Assembly (NCBI GenBank): GCA_964647485.1
Contig: CAZYHV010000003.1
Coordinates: 62,001-126,000 of the forward strand
Direction of reading: 5' to 3'
Length of the DNA stretch: 64,000 bases
From: FW021-bin31 sp964647485
GTDB lineage: Bacteria; Bacteroidota; Bacteroidia; Chitinophagales; Chitinophagaceae
Made by a program: the position numbers and the translations under genes. The notes below the pieces were generated by a model that saw only the letters and a program-made list of their open reading frames with translations, was not told where the DNA came from and ran no database searches. Shown piece after piece: positions 43,295 to 52,126 of this stretch. Each line of letters begins with the position of its first letter. Position 1 is the stretch's first letter.

Positions 43295-45123
43295 TTACAA
43301 CATTATACAATTTTGCGAAGTTATTAAAAGACGATAAGCCTTTGAAAGCGTATTTCCATCCTTATGAAAACCCATTTGAAGGACAGGAAGAAAAAGGGAA
43401 GGTTTTAGTAGGGAATATTAAGAATGGAAAATTTAAAGGCTTTGAATTGGAAGATTTTAAGATTGAGTTTTTAAATAATTATCTATTTAGATCCCACGCA
43501 CCAAACGGGACAGGGATAATTCCAACAATCAGAATAAATTTGTCTAAAGCAGATAAAAAGGGAAAAACTGGTTTTGAAAAGACCATTGGTAAACTCGAAA
43601 GTTGCATAGAAAATAATAAACAGTTGATAAATCAATCTTTGGCAGATGATATTCTAAATGGATTTAAAAAGTATGAACCTGAATTAGAGCCTGCCTTCAG
43701 TTATATTGTAACATTTAAAATTGATAATAAATGGTTAGGGGAAATAGAAAAAGCTAAGGAGAAATTTAATGATATTGCCTACAAAAAGTACTACGATCAA
43801 AAGACCAAAGGGAAAAGTAAAAAAGCTAATCAAATGTGTGCCATCTCAGGAAAAACCTCAGAAGTTTATGGGTTTGTCGATACGCTTGGTTTTACTGTTA
43901 ATTCCAAAAGTTTTAATAGAAACGGTTTTGATGTAGAAAATGCCTACAAGATGTTCCCTGTATCGAAGGATGTTATACCGATACTTGAGGGAGCACAGAA
44001 GATTTTAACAAATAAACTTTCTGATTTTTTGTTTAAATTTTGGAATCAAAAAGATAAAAAAATAAAAAGATTTACGAACATCCAATATGCGATGGTGCCA
44101 CATTTTGTCTTTCCTCCTTCACAAGAAGTTACAGAAGAGATAGCTAAGACCTTTCTAAAAAAATCGGTACTAAATATAGATTCAAATGAAGAAGGAGCTA
44201 CCGGATTTATTAATGGCACAGAAAGAATTTTGGAGGAAATTATTGAGGATGGTGATTTGAATAGAAATGAGATTTACTATTCTATTCTTTTTTATGAACA
44301 GCAACAAGCTCAGTTCAAGATCTTTTTAGAGTTAAATGATGTTCTACCCTCTCGAATAGGAAAGATTTTAACAGCGAAAAAGATAGCAGAAAAAAGATAT
44401 AGAGCCTACACCTCTTATGAAACTAAAGATGGTATTCAAAAAGAACAAAGAATCACCCTCTTTCAGTTAAAGGATTATTTTTTAACTGGAGAAAAGACTA
44501 TTCAGCCTTCCTTTTTTAAGCTGGTACAAAGCATCTTTACGGAAAGGCCTTATGATGAATCAAAGCTTTTGAGGACAATTATAGACACTTGGAGAAAATC
44601 ATTTAAACAACATTATTTTGACAAACAGAATGCCTTTTACTTTTTAGTAAAGAACACACTTGGAAATCTCTATTTCTTAAATCTACTTGGAATTTATAAA
44701 AGCAATTATATTATGAGTGAACAAACATTAACGACAAAAAAGCAAGATGCTTTTTCCTTTTTGGATGCCCATCCTGCCTATTTCTACAAAGATTATCTAA
44801 AAGGAACATTTCTTTTTGGTTGTTTGACGGCTAGACTCCTTTACAATCAACCCGGAAATGCGTTTATGAAAGAGCTTTATGGCTTAAATATCGATCAGGA
44901 AATTATCACCAAAAAATTTCCGAAACTAATTGCCAAATTGAGGCAGTATGACAAGGTTTTCCCTGAAATGGAATCCGCAGCAATGCGATACTTTGCAAAC
45001 CCGGAAAAAGTGAGCAAAGATGAAATCTCTTTTGCTTTTACCATGGGATTGGTTCTGCAAGGAGATTTTGACCAAATTAATAAAAAGAAAAACGAATCAA
45101 ATAAAACAGAAAACCATGAGTAA
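43291..45123 (+). CDS. cas8b: type I-B Cascade large subunit Cas8b (TM1802-like)
   Basis: A 610-residue protein in the position of the large Cascade subunit. It starts MITTLYNFAKLLKDDKPLKA and contains a CAISGKTSEVYGFVDTLGF segment corresponding to the family's short zinc-like region (only one Cys remains), followed by TNIQYAMVPHFVFPPS. It is helical and Lys-rich towards the C-terminus. Cas8b recognises the PAM and recruits Cas3. It overlaps cas7 by 8 bases. The family is divergent, so the assignment leans on the cas7-cas5-cas3 context. Confidence 0.85.
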   Translation: MITTLYNFAKLLKDDKPLKAYFHPYENPFEGQEEKGKVLVGNIKNGKFKGFELEDFKIEFLNNYLFRSHAPNGTGIIPTIRINLSKADKKGKTGFEKTIGKLESCIENNKQLINQSLADDILNGFKKYEPELEPAFSYIVTFKIDNKWLGEIEKAKEKFNDIAYKKYYDQKTKGKSKKANQMCAISGKTSEVYGFVDTLGFTVNSKSFNRNGFDVENAYKMFPVSKDVIPILEGAQKILTNKLSDFLFKFWNQKDKKIKRFTNIQYAMVPHFVFPPSQEVTEEIAKTFLKKSVLNIDSNEEGATGFINGTERILEEIIEDGDLNRNEIYYSILFYEQQQAQFKIFLELNDVLPSRIGKILTAKKIAEKRYRAYTSYETKDGIQKEQRITLFQLKDYFLTGEKTIQPSFFKLVQSIFTERPYDESKLLRTIIDTWRKSFKQHYFDKQNAFYFLVKNTLGNLYFLNLLGIYKSNYIMSEQTLTTKKQDAFSFLDAHPAYFYKDYLKGTFLFGCLTARLLYNQPGNAFMKELYGLNIDQEIITKKFPKLIAKLRQYDKVFPEMESAAMRYFANPEKVSKDEISFAFTMGLVLQGDFDQINKKKNESNKTENHE

Positions 45124-46087
45124 TTTAATTAACAATCGCAGTGAAATTTTATTTCTATATGACACTACCTATGCAAATCCTAATGGTGACCCTACCGATA
45201 TGAATCGACCAAGGATTGATGAAGATTCTCTAAAGTGTTTAGTAACTGATGTTCGGTTAAAAAGAACAGTTAGAGATTACATAGATGAAAGGTGCAAAAA
45301 GGGGAAAGGTAATGATATCTTCATTAAGGAAATTCGTGCAGATGATAATACTATTTTTTCTGTAAAAAAAAGGATGGAAGTAATTGAAAAAATGGTGGCT
45401 GAAATTAAAAAAGAAAAATCAGAGGAAAAATCATCGAAGAAAAAAAGTGTAGCTAAAAAGGATATTACTGAATATATTCTTAAGCATTTTATTGACACTC
45501 GTCTTTTTGGTGCAACTTACCCGATGGATAAAGATTCGGTTAAACTCACTGGGCCTGTCCAATTTAACATAGGACGCTCATTAAATAAAGTTAGAGAGGT
45601 ACCCTTTACATTATCACCAATAATGGCTAGCGGGGAAAACAAAAAGTCAGGAACACTTGCGGATGCAGGAAAAAAAACAATTAAGTACGGGGTAATAAGT
45701 TTTGATGGTCTAGTCAGTGAAAATGCTGCTAAACATACAAACCTTACAGATGAAGATGTTTCCCTCCTTTTTGAAGCCCTGTGGTTTGGAACCAAAGAAT
45801 TAAGAACTACCTCCAAGAATCAGAAGCCTTTATTACTTGTAAATATTGAATATAAGTCAGGATTTTTTGTTGGAGACCTTAGTAGTTATTTAAAATTTAT
45901 TAATAATGAAGATATGGAATTTAGTCAAGTGGAAAATGTCAATGATTATTCTATTGATACCTCCAATCTGAATAAAGTCCTAAAAAAACACAAAGATAAA
46001 ATCACTTCCATCCAAGTAAAAAAAGATGATCGTTTATCTTTATCTGAACCTATCTGGAATGCAGAAGAATTAACAATTGAACAATGA
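45116..46087 (+). CDS. cas7: type I-B Cascade backbone Cas7
   Basis: A 323-residue Cas7b/Csh2-type protein. The signature start is EILFLYDTTYANPNGDPTDM then NRPRID, followed by VRLKRTVRDYIDERC, FIDTRLFGATYP, LTGPVQFNIGRSLN and an APITxx-like PFTLSPIMASG. It multimerises along the crRNA. I chose the ATG at 45116, within the end of cas8b (8-base overlap); a longer frame to 45020 lies wholly inside cas8b. A Lys-rich insert lies at about 90-120. Confidence 0.95.
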   Translation: MSNLINNRSEILFLYDTTYANPNGDPTDMNRPRIDEDSLKCLVTDVRLKRTVRDYIDERCKKGKGNDIFIKEIRADDNTIFSVKKRMEVIEKMVAEIKKEKSEEKSSKKKSVAKKDITEYILKHFIDTRLFGATYPMDKDSVKLTGPVQFNIGRSLNKVREVPFTLSPIMASGENKKSGTLADAGKKTIKYGVISFDGLVSENAAKHTNLTDEDVSLLFEALWFGTKELRTTSKNQKPLLLVNIEYKSGFFVGDLSSYLKFINNEDMEFSQVENVNDYSIDTSNLNKVLKKHKDKITSIQVKKDDRLSLSEPIWNAEELTIEQ

Positions 46088-46809
46088 GACCTGATAAATT
46101 AATTGTCTTTGATGTTTGGGGTAGATATGCCCATTTCAAAAAAATCTATGTTACTACTTCTGCCCTAACCTATGCTGTTCCATTTAAAACCTCAATCTAT
46201 GGGTTAGTTGGTGCAATTATAGGTCTAGACAATCAAAGAAACGAATATTTAAAGTCGTTTGATGAAACAAGTTGTAGAATTAGCATTCAAGTTGTCAAAC
46301 CAGTCAAGATACAACGGCTGAATATTAATCTGTCCGAAAAACCGGGGCCCATAAAAGGCAACCGGAAGCCTACAATGATGGAATATTTAGTGAATCCGCA
46401 TTATCGAATCTATTTTTGGCATTCAGACGAAAGGTTAAAAAATGAATTATTGAAACATTTAAGAGAACAAACGACTGTTTACACCCCCGTTTTAGGGCTT
46501 GCCCATTGTTTGGCCAATTTTAAATTAATCGGTGAATTACCGGCCACGAAAAAAATCGGGAATGAAATAATTCATTCAGTTTTACCCAAATCGAAGGTTA
46601 AAAACTTAGATGTCGATTTTTGGGATGGAAGGGATATTCATATTCAGGAACAAGATATGTATCCGTTAGAGATGAATATTCAAAGAGAAGTGACCAAAAG
46701 AGGAAGTATATTATTCGATCTTAATGGAAACCCTATAAAAGCTAATGTCGAAGAATATTGGGAAATTCCACTTACCTCCAACGAAAAAGTGAATATTATG
46801 TTGATGTAA
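46084..46809 (+). CDS. cas5: type I-B Cascade subunit Cas5
   Basis: A 241-residue Cas5b/Csh3 protein. Start KLIVFDVWGRYAHFKKIYVT, then TSALTYAVPFKTSIYGLVGA and IIGLDNQ, the typical Cas5 N-terminal RAMP block. A later region (TPVLGLAHCLANFKLIGEL) is also conserved. Cas5 binds the 5' handle of the crRNA. The ATG overlaps the cas7 stop (ATGA at 46084-46087) and the gene ends 2 bases before the cas3 start. Confidence 0.94.
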   Translation: MRPDKLIVFDVWGRYAHFKKIYVTTSALTYAVPFKTSIYGLVGAIIGLDNQRNEYLKSFDETSCRISIQVVKPVKIQRLNINLSEKPGPIKGNRKPTMMEYLVNPHYRIYFWHSDERLKNELLKHLREQTTVYTPVLGLAHCLANFKLIGELPATKKIGNEIIHSVLPKSKVKNLDVDFWDGRDIHIQEQDMYPLEMNIQREVTKRGSILFDLNGNPIKANVEEYWEIPLTSNEKVNIMLM

Positions 46810-46811
46810 AT

Positions 46812-49202
46812 ATGGAATGGATATCACATGAGGATAGAACCTTAAGAGAACATTTATCTGGTCTTAGGCAAATTGTTGAAAAAGTTTTGCCCGAGAAAGA
46901 ACAAAGCTTTTTTACTGATACTGAGCTAAAAAAACTAGTATTGGCTTTAATTGCCTACCACGATTTGGCCAAGGTATCTATATATTTCCAACTCTATTTG
47001 AGTTACTCCCTAATAAAGGCAGAGAAAAGACATAAATATTATTCAAAGGAAGAGTTAAAAAATTTTATTGAACAACATTCCAATGAGTTTGAAAAATGGA
47101 AAAAAGAACCTGAATTAAAGAATCATTCACTATTTGGGGGTTGGATGAGCCTCTTCTTTTGGGATAACAACATTGAATATTCCCAAAGAGCATTTCTTTT
47201 TTTATCCATTTTAAAGGCTCATCACGGGCATTTAAAAAATTTTAAAGTGGAAACCTTAAGTCCTGAAAATCGGAAAGGTCAATTAATTGAAATATCCAAA
47301 ACTATTAACCTTGTTCAATACAAAGGTTTAATGAAGGAACTCTCTTTACCCTTCCACTATGGGAATATGGAGAATTGCTTAAATTCTATCAGGCTTCGGA
47401 AACTTAATAAATTAATTGAAGTTTCAAAGGGCAACCAAGATAGCCGGAACTATTTCCAGATCCTCTTTCTTTATTCCTTATTGCTTAGTGCAGATAAAGG
47501 AGATATGATGCTGCAGGACAAAAATTTAGAAAGGAAATTCCTTAAAAGCAGCATTATAGATGACTTTAAAAAGAAATTAAGCTTTAAGAAAGGTACAATA
47601 AATGAACTTCGGGAGGAAGCTTATCAGACCGCTGTCTCAAGAGTCAATCATTTTGGAGATAAAAACTTCTTTTCTATTACTTTACCTACCGGACTCGGAA
47701 AAACGTTTACAGCCTATAAAATTGCTTTAAAAATTAAAGAACAATTTGCACTTCAACATAGGATTGTTTACTGTTTGCCATTCACTTCTATTATTGATCA
47801 AAATGCAACAATTTTTAAAAATATCCTCATTAATTCCGGTATTGAGGCAAACAAAATAGGAATCCATCACCATCTAGCTATACCCAAAACTGAAAAAGAC
47901 GAAGAAACAGAGAGCGCATTTTACCCCCAATGGGAATATATGACGGAAGGCTGGCAAAACGAGATCACCATTACAACTTTCGTTCAATTATGGGAAAGTA
48001 TTTTTGCTTGTCACAATAGGCAGTTGCGGAAGTTTCACAATTTAGCAAATAGTATTTTGATATTGGATGAAGTGCAGGCAATAAATCCTAAACTCTATCC
48101 GGCATTAGAGTTTGCGTTGATGAGTTTAGCAAATTATTTCAATACAAAAATTGTCTTTGTAACAGCCACACAGCCGATTTTACTATCTGAAAGAGTAAAA
48201 GAGCTTTGTTTTAAAAACAAACCGGACTACTTCTTTAAAAAAATAAATAGGACACTCCTTAACACAGTGCTTTTGCAAAAAGAAGATCCTTTATCAGAAG
48301 AGGATTTGGCGCAAATTATTTTAAACGATTATGAAGAAAATAACAAGTCAATTTTAGTCGTTTGCAATACAATAAGATTCTCCCAAAAATTGGCAAAAGT
48401 TTTATCGAGTGTTGTAAAGGACGATATGTTATATTACTTATCCGCATCACTTATTCCTTTTACACGCGAAGAAAAGCTTGGGAAAGAGATTCGAATCAAA
48501 TTGGATAAAAACAAACCTATCATATTGGTTTCTACCCAGGTAGTTGAAGCAGGAGTAGATATTGATTTCGATACGGTTTACCGTGATTTTGCTCCTCTTT
48601 CTTCCATTAACCAAGCTGCCGGCAGGTGTAACAGGAACTCAAAAAAAGGAATATCAAAAGTATTTCTATTCAGGAGTGGTAAGGAAAGAATATATGACCC
48701 TACACAACTGGACATTACAAAAAGAGTTTTAAATTCTTTTGGTGATGAAATTTCGGAGAATCAATTCTATAACTTAAACCGAAAATATTTTAAGGAAGTT
48801 AAACAAAAGATTCAGGATGATTCCAATATTAGTACCCAACTAATTAAAGATATTCAGAACTTGCAGTTTGAAAATGTAGGAAGAAAATCCGAATACCGAC
48901 TATTTGTTGAAAAATACAAAACCTATAATTATTTTATCCCTATTAATGAAACCGCTGAAGAGATTTGGGAAGAATATTTAATTAAAACTAAAATCGAAGA
49001 TAATTTCAAACGGAGACAAGCTTTAAAACTATTAAGACCAAAACTGATGAATTACGTTGTGAAAATACCAGATTATGTAATTTCTCCAATAGAAGAAGAT
49101 AAAGAAAAGGCGATAATAAATCTGGAGGATTGGGAAGTTTTTTATGATAAAGATTATGGTTATAAATTACCAGAGAAAGAAAACCCCGTTGAAATATTTT
49201 AA
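46812..49202 (+). CDS. cas3: Cas3 helicase-nuclease
   Basis: A 797-residue fused HD nuclease and SF2 helicase. HD domain: His6 (WISHED), His50-Asp51 (AYHDLAK), His105, and His137/138 (KAHHGH), with Asp228 (SADKGD). Helicase: Walker A at about 290-299 (TLPTGLGKT), DEVQ at 419-422 in place of DExH, TATQP motif III, VSTQVVEAGVDIDFD, and NQAAGRCNRN motif VI. It unwinds and degrades target DNA recruited by Cascade. The ATG at 46812 is 2 bases after the cas5 stop. A longer frame overlapping cas5 is rejected. Confidence 0.96.
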   Translation: MEWISHEDRTLREHLSGLRQIVEKVLPEKEQSFFTDTELKKLVLALIAYHDLAKVSIYFQLYLSYSLIKAEKRHKYYSKEELKNFIEQHSNEFEKWKKEPELKNHSLFGGWMSLFFWDNNIEYSQRAFLFLSILKAHHGHLKNFKVETLSPENRKGQLIEISKTINLVQYKGLMKELSLPFHYGNMENCLNSIRLRKLNKLIEVSKGNQDSRNYFQILFLYSLLLSADKGDMMLQDKNLERKFLKSSIIDDFKKKLSFKKGTINELREEAYQTAVSRVNHFGDKNFFSITLPTGLGKTFTAYKIALKIKEQFALQHRIVYCLPFTSIIDQNATIFKNILINSGIEANKIGIHHHLAIPKTEKDEETESAFYPQWEYMTEGWQNEITITTFVQLWESIFACHNRQLRKFHNLANSILILDEVQAINPKLYPALEFALMSLANYFNTKIVFVTATQPILLSERVKELCFKNKPDYFFKKINRTLLNTVLLQKEDPLSEEDLAQIILNDYEENNKSILVVCNTIRFSQKLAKVLSSVVKDDMLYYLSASLIPFTREEKLGKEIRIKLDKNKPIILVSTQVVEAGVDIDFDTVYRDFAPLSSINQAAGRCNRNSKKGISKVFLFRSGKERIYDPTQLDITKRVLNSFGDEISENQFYNLNRKYFKEVKQKIQDDSNISTQLIKDIQNLQFENVGRKSEYRLFVEKYKTYNYFIPINETAEEIWEEYLIKTKIEDNFKRRQALKLLRPKLMNYVVKIPDYVISPIEEDKEKAIINLEDWEVFYDKDYGYKLPEKENPVEIF

Positions 49203-49207
49203 ACCCT

Positions 49208-49894
49208 ATGCCCACCATAGAAACCATACCCATCACCCACATCCGTTTCCCGGAGATAAGGCTCAAGACCCGTGATGCGCACAAGCTGCGTGGTTATTTC
49301 GGAAATTTATTTAAAACCCATTCTACGCTTTTACACAATCATTATGAAGATGGGAGCTATCGGTATCGGTATCCATTGGTGCAATATAAAGTGATTAAGA
49401 ACGTACCCACTTTGGTTGGGATAGGAGAAGGAGCCGAATTGCTACCTCAACTATTTTTAAAAATCAAAGAACTGGAAATAGAAGGACAGATTTATCCGAT
49501 ACACGCTAAGAATATTGTCGTACACCAGGAAGAGAGCGGATTCAGTACAGATTTACATACCTACTCTTTTGACACGCTTTGGATGGCACTCAATCAAAAC
49601 AACTATTCGCAATATCATGAGTTAGAGCAGCAACAAGAAAAGAATGCCATGCTCAACCGAGTCTTGATTGGACATATACTGAGTTTTTTCAAAAATATGG
49701 ATATCAGATTGAAACCGGAAGAGCGTATTATGACAAAAGTGCAGGTAAAAGAGAAAAGTACGCTATTTAGAGGTCATCGGATGCTGGCTTTTTCCGGTCA
49801 GTTTACTACCAATGCCTTATTACCGGACGGAATCGGCTTAGGGAAATCTGTTTCCAGAGGTTTTGGTACTATAAAGAAAATTAAGATTATTTAA
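49208..49894 (+). CDS. cas6: crRNA-processing endoribonuclease Cas6
   Basis: A 228-residue Cas6b-type protein of the form common in Bacteroidota. The N-terminal half (ITHIRFPEIRLKTRDAHKLR, RYRYPLVQYKVIKNVPTLV) and the C-terminal glycine-rich loop GLGKSVSRGFGTI are diagnostic. It cuts the repeat RNA to leave an 8-nt AUUGAAAC 5' handle. A His (GHRMLAF) lies just before the loop. It starts 5 bases after cas3. In many I-B loci cas6 comes first; here it closes the effector block. Confidence 0.93.
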   Translation: MPTIETIPITHIRFPEIRLKTRDAHKLRGYFGNLFKTHSTLLHNHYEDGSYRYRYPLVQYKVIKNVPTLVGIGEGAELLPQLFLKIKELEIEGQIYPIHAKNIVVHQEESGFSTDLHTYSFDTLWMALNQNNYSQYHELEQQQEKNAMLNRVLIGHILSFFKNMDIRLKPEERIMTKVQVKEKSTLFRGHRMLAFSGQFTTNALLPDGIGLGKSVSRGFGTIKKIKII

Positions 49895-49919
49895 AATAAA
49901 TCGATTATCTTTATACTTA

Positions 49920-49927
49920 TAAATTTG
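49920..49927 (+). promoter_or_regulatory. internal -7 promoter box between cas6 and cas1
   Basis: TAAATTTG immediately after cas6, 12-20 bases before the small antitoxin-like ORF. It would drive the toxin-antitoxin relic and the cas1-cas2-cas4 block independently of the effector genes. Confidence 0.5.
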
Positions 49928-49939
49928 AAGGCTATGGAG

Positions 49940-50113
49940 ATGACAATATCAGAAGAGAATAAAAAGAGGATAGATCAGATAAAAGAACGTGCAAAGAAAT
50001 TAAGATTAAATATTTTAGAAAGAACTGATAATAAATCTACTATCAGAACAAAAGAACCTGATAGAGAAAAAGCAATAAAGAAATGCTATCATAACTGCTA
50101 CAGTACTTTCTAA
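49940..50113 (+). CDS. small antitoxin-like ORF (VapB-type position)
   Basis: A 57-codon ORF starting MTISEENKKRIDQIKERAKK, highly charged and helical. It is followed at once by a PIN-toxin relic in another frame. Its place just before a PIN relic suggests that it derives from the antitoxin of a VapBC-type pair. Its C-terminal residues (KKCYHNCYSTF) run into the relic out of frame. No DNA-binding motif is recognisable. An alternative start at 49934 is possible. It may still be translated. Confidence 0.4.
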   Translation: MTISEENKKRIDQIKERAKKLRLNILERTDNKSTIRTKEPDREKAIKKCYHNCYSTF

Positions 50114-50192
50114 ACAATTAGCCTTGATAACTCTCGATACCAGGGACTTCAATCATATTCAAAACCTTGAATTAGTGAATCCAATGAATTAA
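50079..50192 (+). pseudogene. C-terminal relic of a PIN-domain (VapC-type) toxin
   Basis: The frame ending TAA at 50190-50192 reads NAIITATVLSKQLALITLDT then RDFNHIQNLELVNP, which is the standard C-terminal end of a VapC PIN domain, including the AxIxATxL helix and the TxDxxDF block. It is closed upstream by a stop at 50076-50078, so roughly the first two thirds of the toxin are missing. The canonical Asp of the helix is Asn here. The relic lies between cas6 and cas1. Confidence 0.7.
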
Positions 50193-50213
50193 CCTCCTTT
50201 CAATTATAAGCCA

Positions 50214-51206
50214 TTGCAGATTTTTATCAACACTTATGGAACTTACGTACATGTCAAAGATGAGATGTTTGAGATTAAAGTGCGTAAAAATAAAGAGCAA
50301 CCGGTACAGGTTAATCACATTGCTGCGCATAAAATAACCTCTTTTGTAATGAGCAAAGGAACCGCTTTAAGCACAGATGCAGTTGCTTTGGCACTCAAAC
50401 ATAATATCGATATCGTTATTGTGGATAACCTTGGGCAGCCGATGGGACGATTTTGGCATAGCAAACTGGGCAGCACTACCAAAATCAGAAAGGAACAATT
50501 GAAAGCTTCTCAGAATAAAACAGCCGTCCGTCATGTCAAAGGATGGCTGAGTCGGAAACTGGAAAACCAAGCCGATTTTCTAAATGACTTGAAGAAACAT
50601 CGAAAAAATTTACATGATTTTTTTGATGAAAAGATAGAGTCCATTTTGGAATATAAAAAGAAAATTGAAGAGAAAGAAGCAAAGCAGATGGATGAAGTAG
50701 CTGACACTTTTAGAGGTTGGGAAGGCTCTGCCGGACGGCAATATTTTGAGGCACTGTCTAAATGTATGCCGGAATATTTTGCGTTTAAAGGAAGAAGTTC
50801 CCGACCTGCAAAAGATGAATTCAATGCCATGCTTAATTATGCCTACGGCATTCTGTATAGCCGGGTAGAACGAGCTTTAATGTTGGCGGGATTAGATCCT
50901 TTCGTAGGATTTATGCACCGGGATGATTACAATAGCAAAAGCTTGGTCTTTGACTACATTGAGCCTTATAGAATCCATGCAGAACGTTTTGTGTTCCGAC
51001 TTTTTACCGGAAAGAAAATAAATAAGAAATACTTTGATCAACTAAAAAAAGGGTATTCCTTAAATGAAGAAGGAAAAGCATTTTTCGTCAATCTGTATCT
51101 CGAATATCTGGATAGCGAAAAGATACAATACAAAGGTCGCCGGCAAACGCGAATGAATGCCATGCAACTGGAAGCTCATAGAATGGCAAATAGTTTAATA
51201 GAATAA
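50214..51206 (+). CDS. cas1: CRISPR integrase Cas1
   Basis: A 330-residue Cas1. Catalytic residues appear as Glu170 (RGWEGSAGRQYF), His235 (GFMHRDDY) and Asp247/Glu250 (LVFDYIEPYR). The likely start is a TTG at 50214, giving QIFINTYGTYVHVKDEMFEI, the normal Cas1 N-terminus; the first internal ATG would delete that strand. It works with Cas2 to insert spacers at the leader end, and probably with Cas4 for PAM-side trimming. It begins 21 bases after the PIN relic. Confidence 0.96.
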   Translation: MQIFINTYGTYVHVKDEMFEIKVRKNKEQPVQVNHIAAHKITSFVMSKGTALSTDAVALALKHNIDIVIVDNLGQPMGRFWHSKLGSTTKIRKEQLKASQNKTAVRHVKGWLSRKLENQADFLNDLKKHRKNLHDFFDEKIESILEYKKKIEEKEAKQMDEVADTFRGWEGSAGRQYFEALSKCMPEYFAFKGRSSRPAKDEFNAMLNYAYGILYSRVERALMLAGLDPFVGFMHRDDYNSKSLVFDYIEPYRIHAERFVFRLFTGKKINKKYFDQLKKGYSLNEEGKAFFVNLYLEYLDSEKIQYKGRRQTRMNAMQLEAHRMANSLIE

Positions 51207-51260
51207 ATCAACATTATCTACCAAATCAACTAATCAACAAAAATAACCAAACCAACCATC

Positions 51261-51551
51261 ATGATAACTTGGGTATTATACGACATTGAAAAAGACAAAG
51301 CACGATCCAAGGTGGCTAAACACTGCAAAAAAGCCGGTCTTTACCGAGTGCAATATTCCTGTTTCTTAGGAACGCTGAATGCAGAAGAGAAGGATGTGTT
51401 GGAATTGCAGATTGAGGAGCTGATCAATGAGGAAGTGGACAAAGTGTATTTATTTAGAATGAACAAAGAGCAGCTCAAGGATTGCGTTATGCTTGGACAG
51501 GCCTTTGATGAAAAATTAATCACCGATGAAATAAAATCTTTATTTTTCTGA
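51261..51551 (+). CDS. cas2: CRISPR integration subunit Cas2
   Basis: A 96-residue protein with the ferredoxin-like Cas2 pattern WVLYDIEKDKARSKVAKHCK, YRVQYSCFLGTLN and VYLFRMNKEQL. The conserved Asp of strand one is Asp8. It bridges two Cas1 dimers. Its TGA overlaps the cas4 ATG (TGATG at 51549-51553). Confidence 0.96.
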   Translation: MITWVLYDIEKDKARSKVAKHCKKAGLYRVQYSCFLGTLNAEEKDVLELQIEELINEEVDKVYLFRMNKEQLKDCVMLGQAFDEKLITDEIKSLFF

Positions 51552-52126
51552 TGCAAAGTTTTTATCCGTCTCAAATAATAGAATACTTGTATTGCCCTCG
51601 CTATACCTTTTTTGAATATGTATTGCGAATACCCCAAAATGAGGAAAAATATTACAAAGTAATGCGAGGGAGAGAAATGCATGATGAAAAACTGGAGCGG
51701 AATAAAAGTTATCTCCGTAAAAAGATTGGGGTGAAAGAAAAATGGTTGGATCAATACTTAGGAATAGAAGGTTTACGTGGGAAGGTAGACGAAGTATTGC
51801 TGCTGGAAGATGGATCTTATGCTCCTTTAGATTATAAATTTGCACAATGGAAAGACAAAGTATATGAGACCTACAAACAGCAGCTTTATTGTTATGCCGT
51901 ACTGATTGAAGCAGTTTTTGGTGTGAAAGTAGAGAAAGGTTATTTGGTCTATATCCGAAGTAAACATAAATTAATAGAAGTTGCCATCTCGGAGCGTGCC
52001 AAAACAAAAATAAAAAAGAGTATGGCAGAGATGTTAGAGATTATTAATAAAAATAAATTCCCGAAAGCTACGAAGTTTAAAAAAAGATGTGTAAATTGTA
52101 CCTACCGGAATATCTGTATTAAATAA
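51551..52126 (+). CDS. cas4: Cas4 nuclease of the adaptation complex
   Basis: A 191-residue RecB-type exonuclease with an iron-sulfur cluster. Cys15 (YLYCPRYTFF) and Cys180/183/189 (KKRCVNCTYRNICIK) are the cluster ligands. Nuclease residues are His44, Asp80 (GKVDEVLL), Asp94 and Lys96 (LDYKFAQW). Cas4 trims prespacers and sets PAM and orientation. It is the last cas gene and lies next to the leader. It comes after cas2 here, whereas cas4-cas1-cas2 is the common order. Confidence 0.95.
   Translation: MQSFYPSQIIEYLYCPRYTFFEYVLRIPQNEEKYYKVMRGREMHDEKLERNKSYLRKKIGVKEKWLDQYLGIEGLRGKVDEVLLLEDGSYAPLDYKFAQWKDKVYETYKQQLYCYAVLIEAVFGVKVEKGYLVYIRSKHKLIEVAISERAKTKIKKSMAEMLEIINKNKFPKATKFKKRCVNCTYRNICIK

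Noticed and set aside
45020..45115. Upstream extension of the cas7 frame
   Set aside because: It lies inside cas8b and lacks the conserved Cas7 start; the ATG at 45116 gives the normal N-terminus.
46758..46811. Upstream extension of the cas3 frame into cas5
   Set aside because: The ATG at 46812 is 2 bases after the cas5 stop and starts the HD domain correctly.
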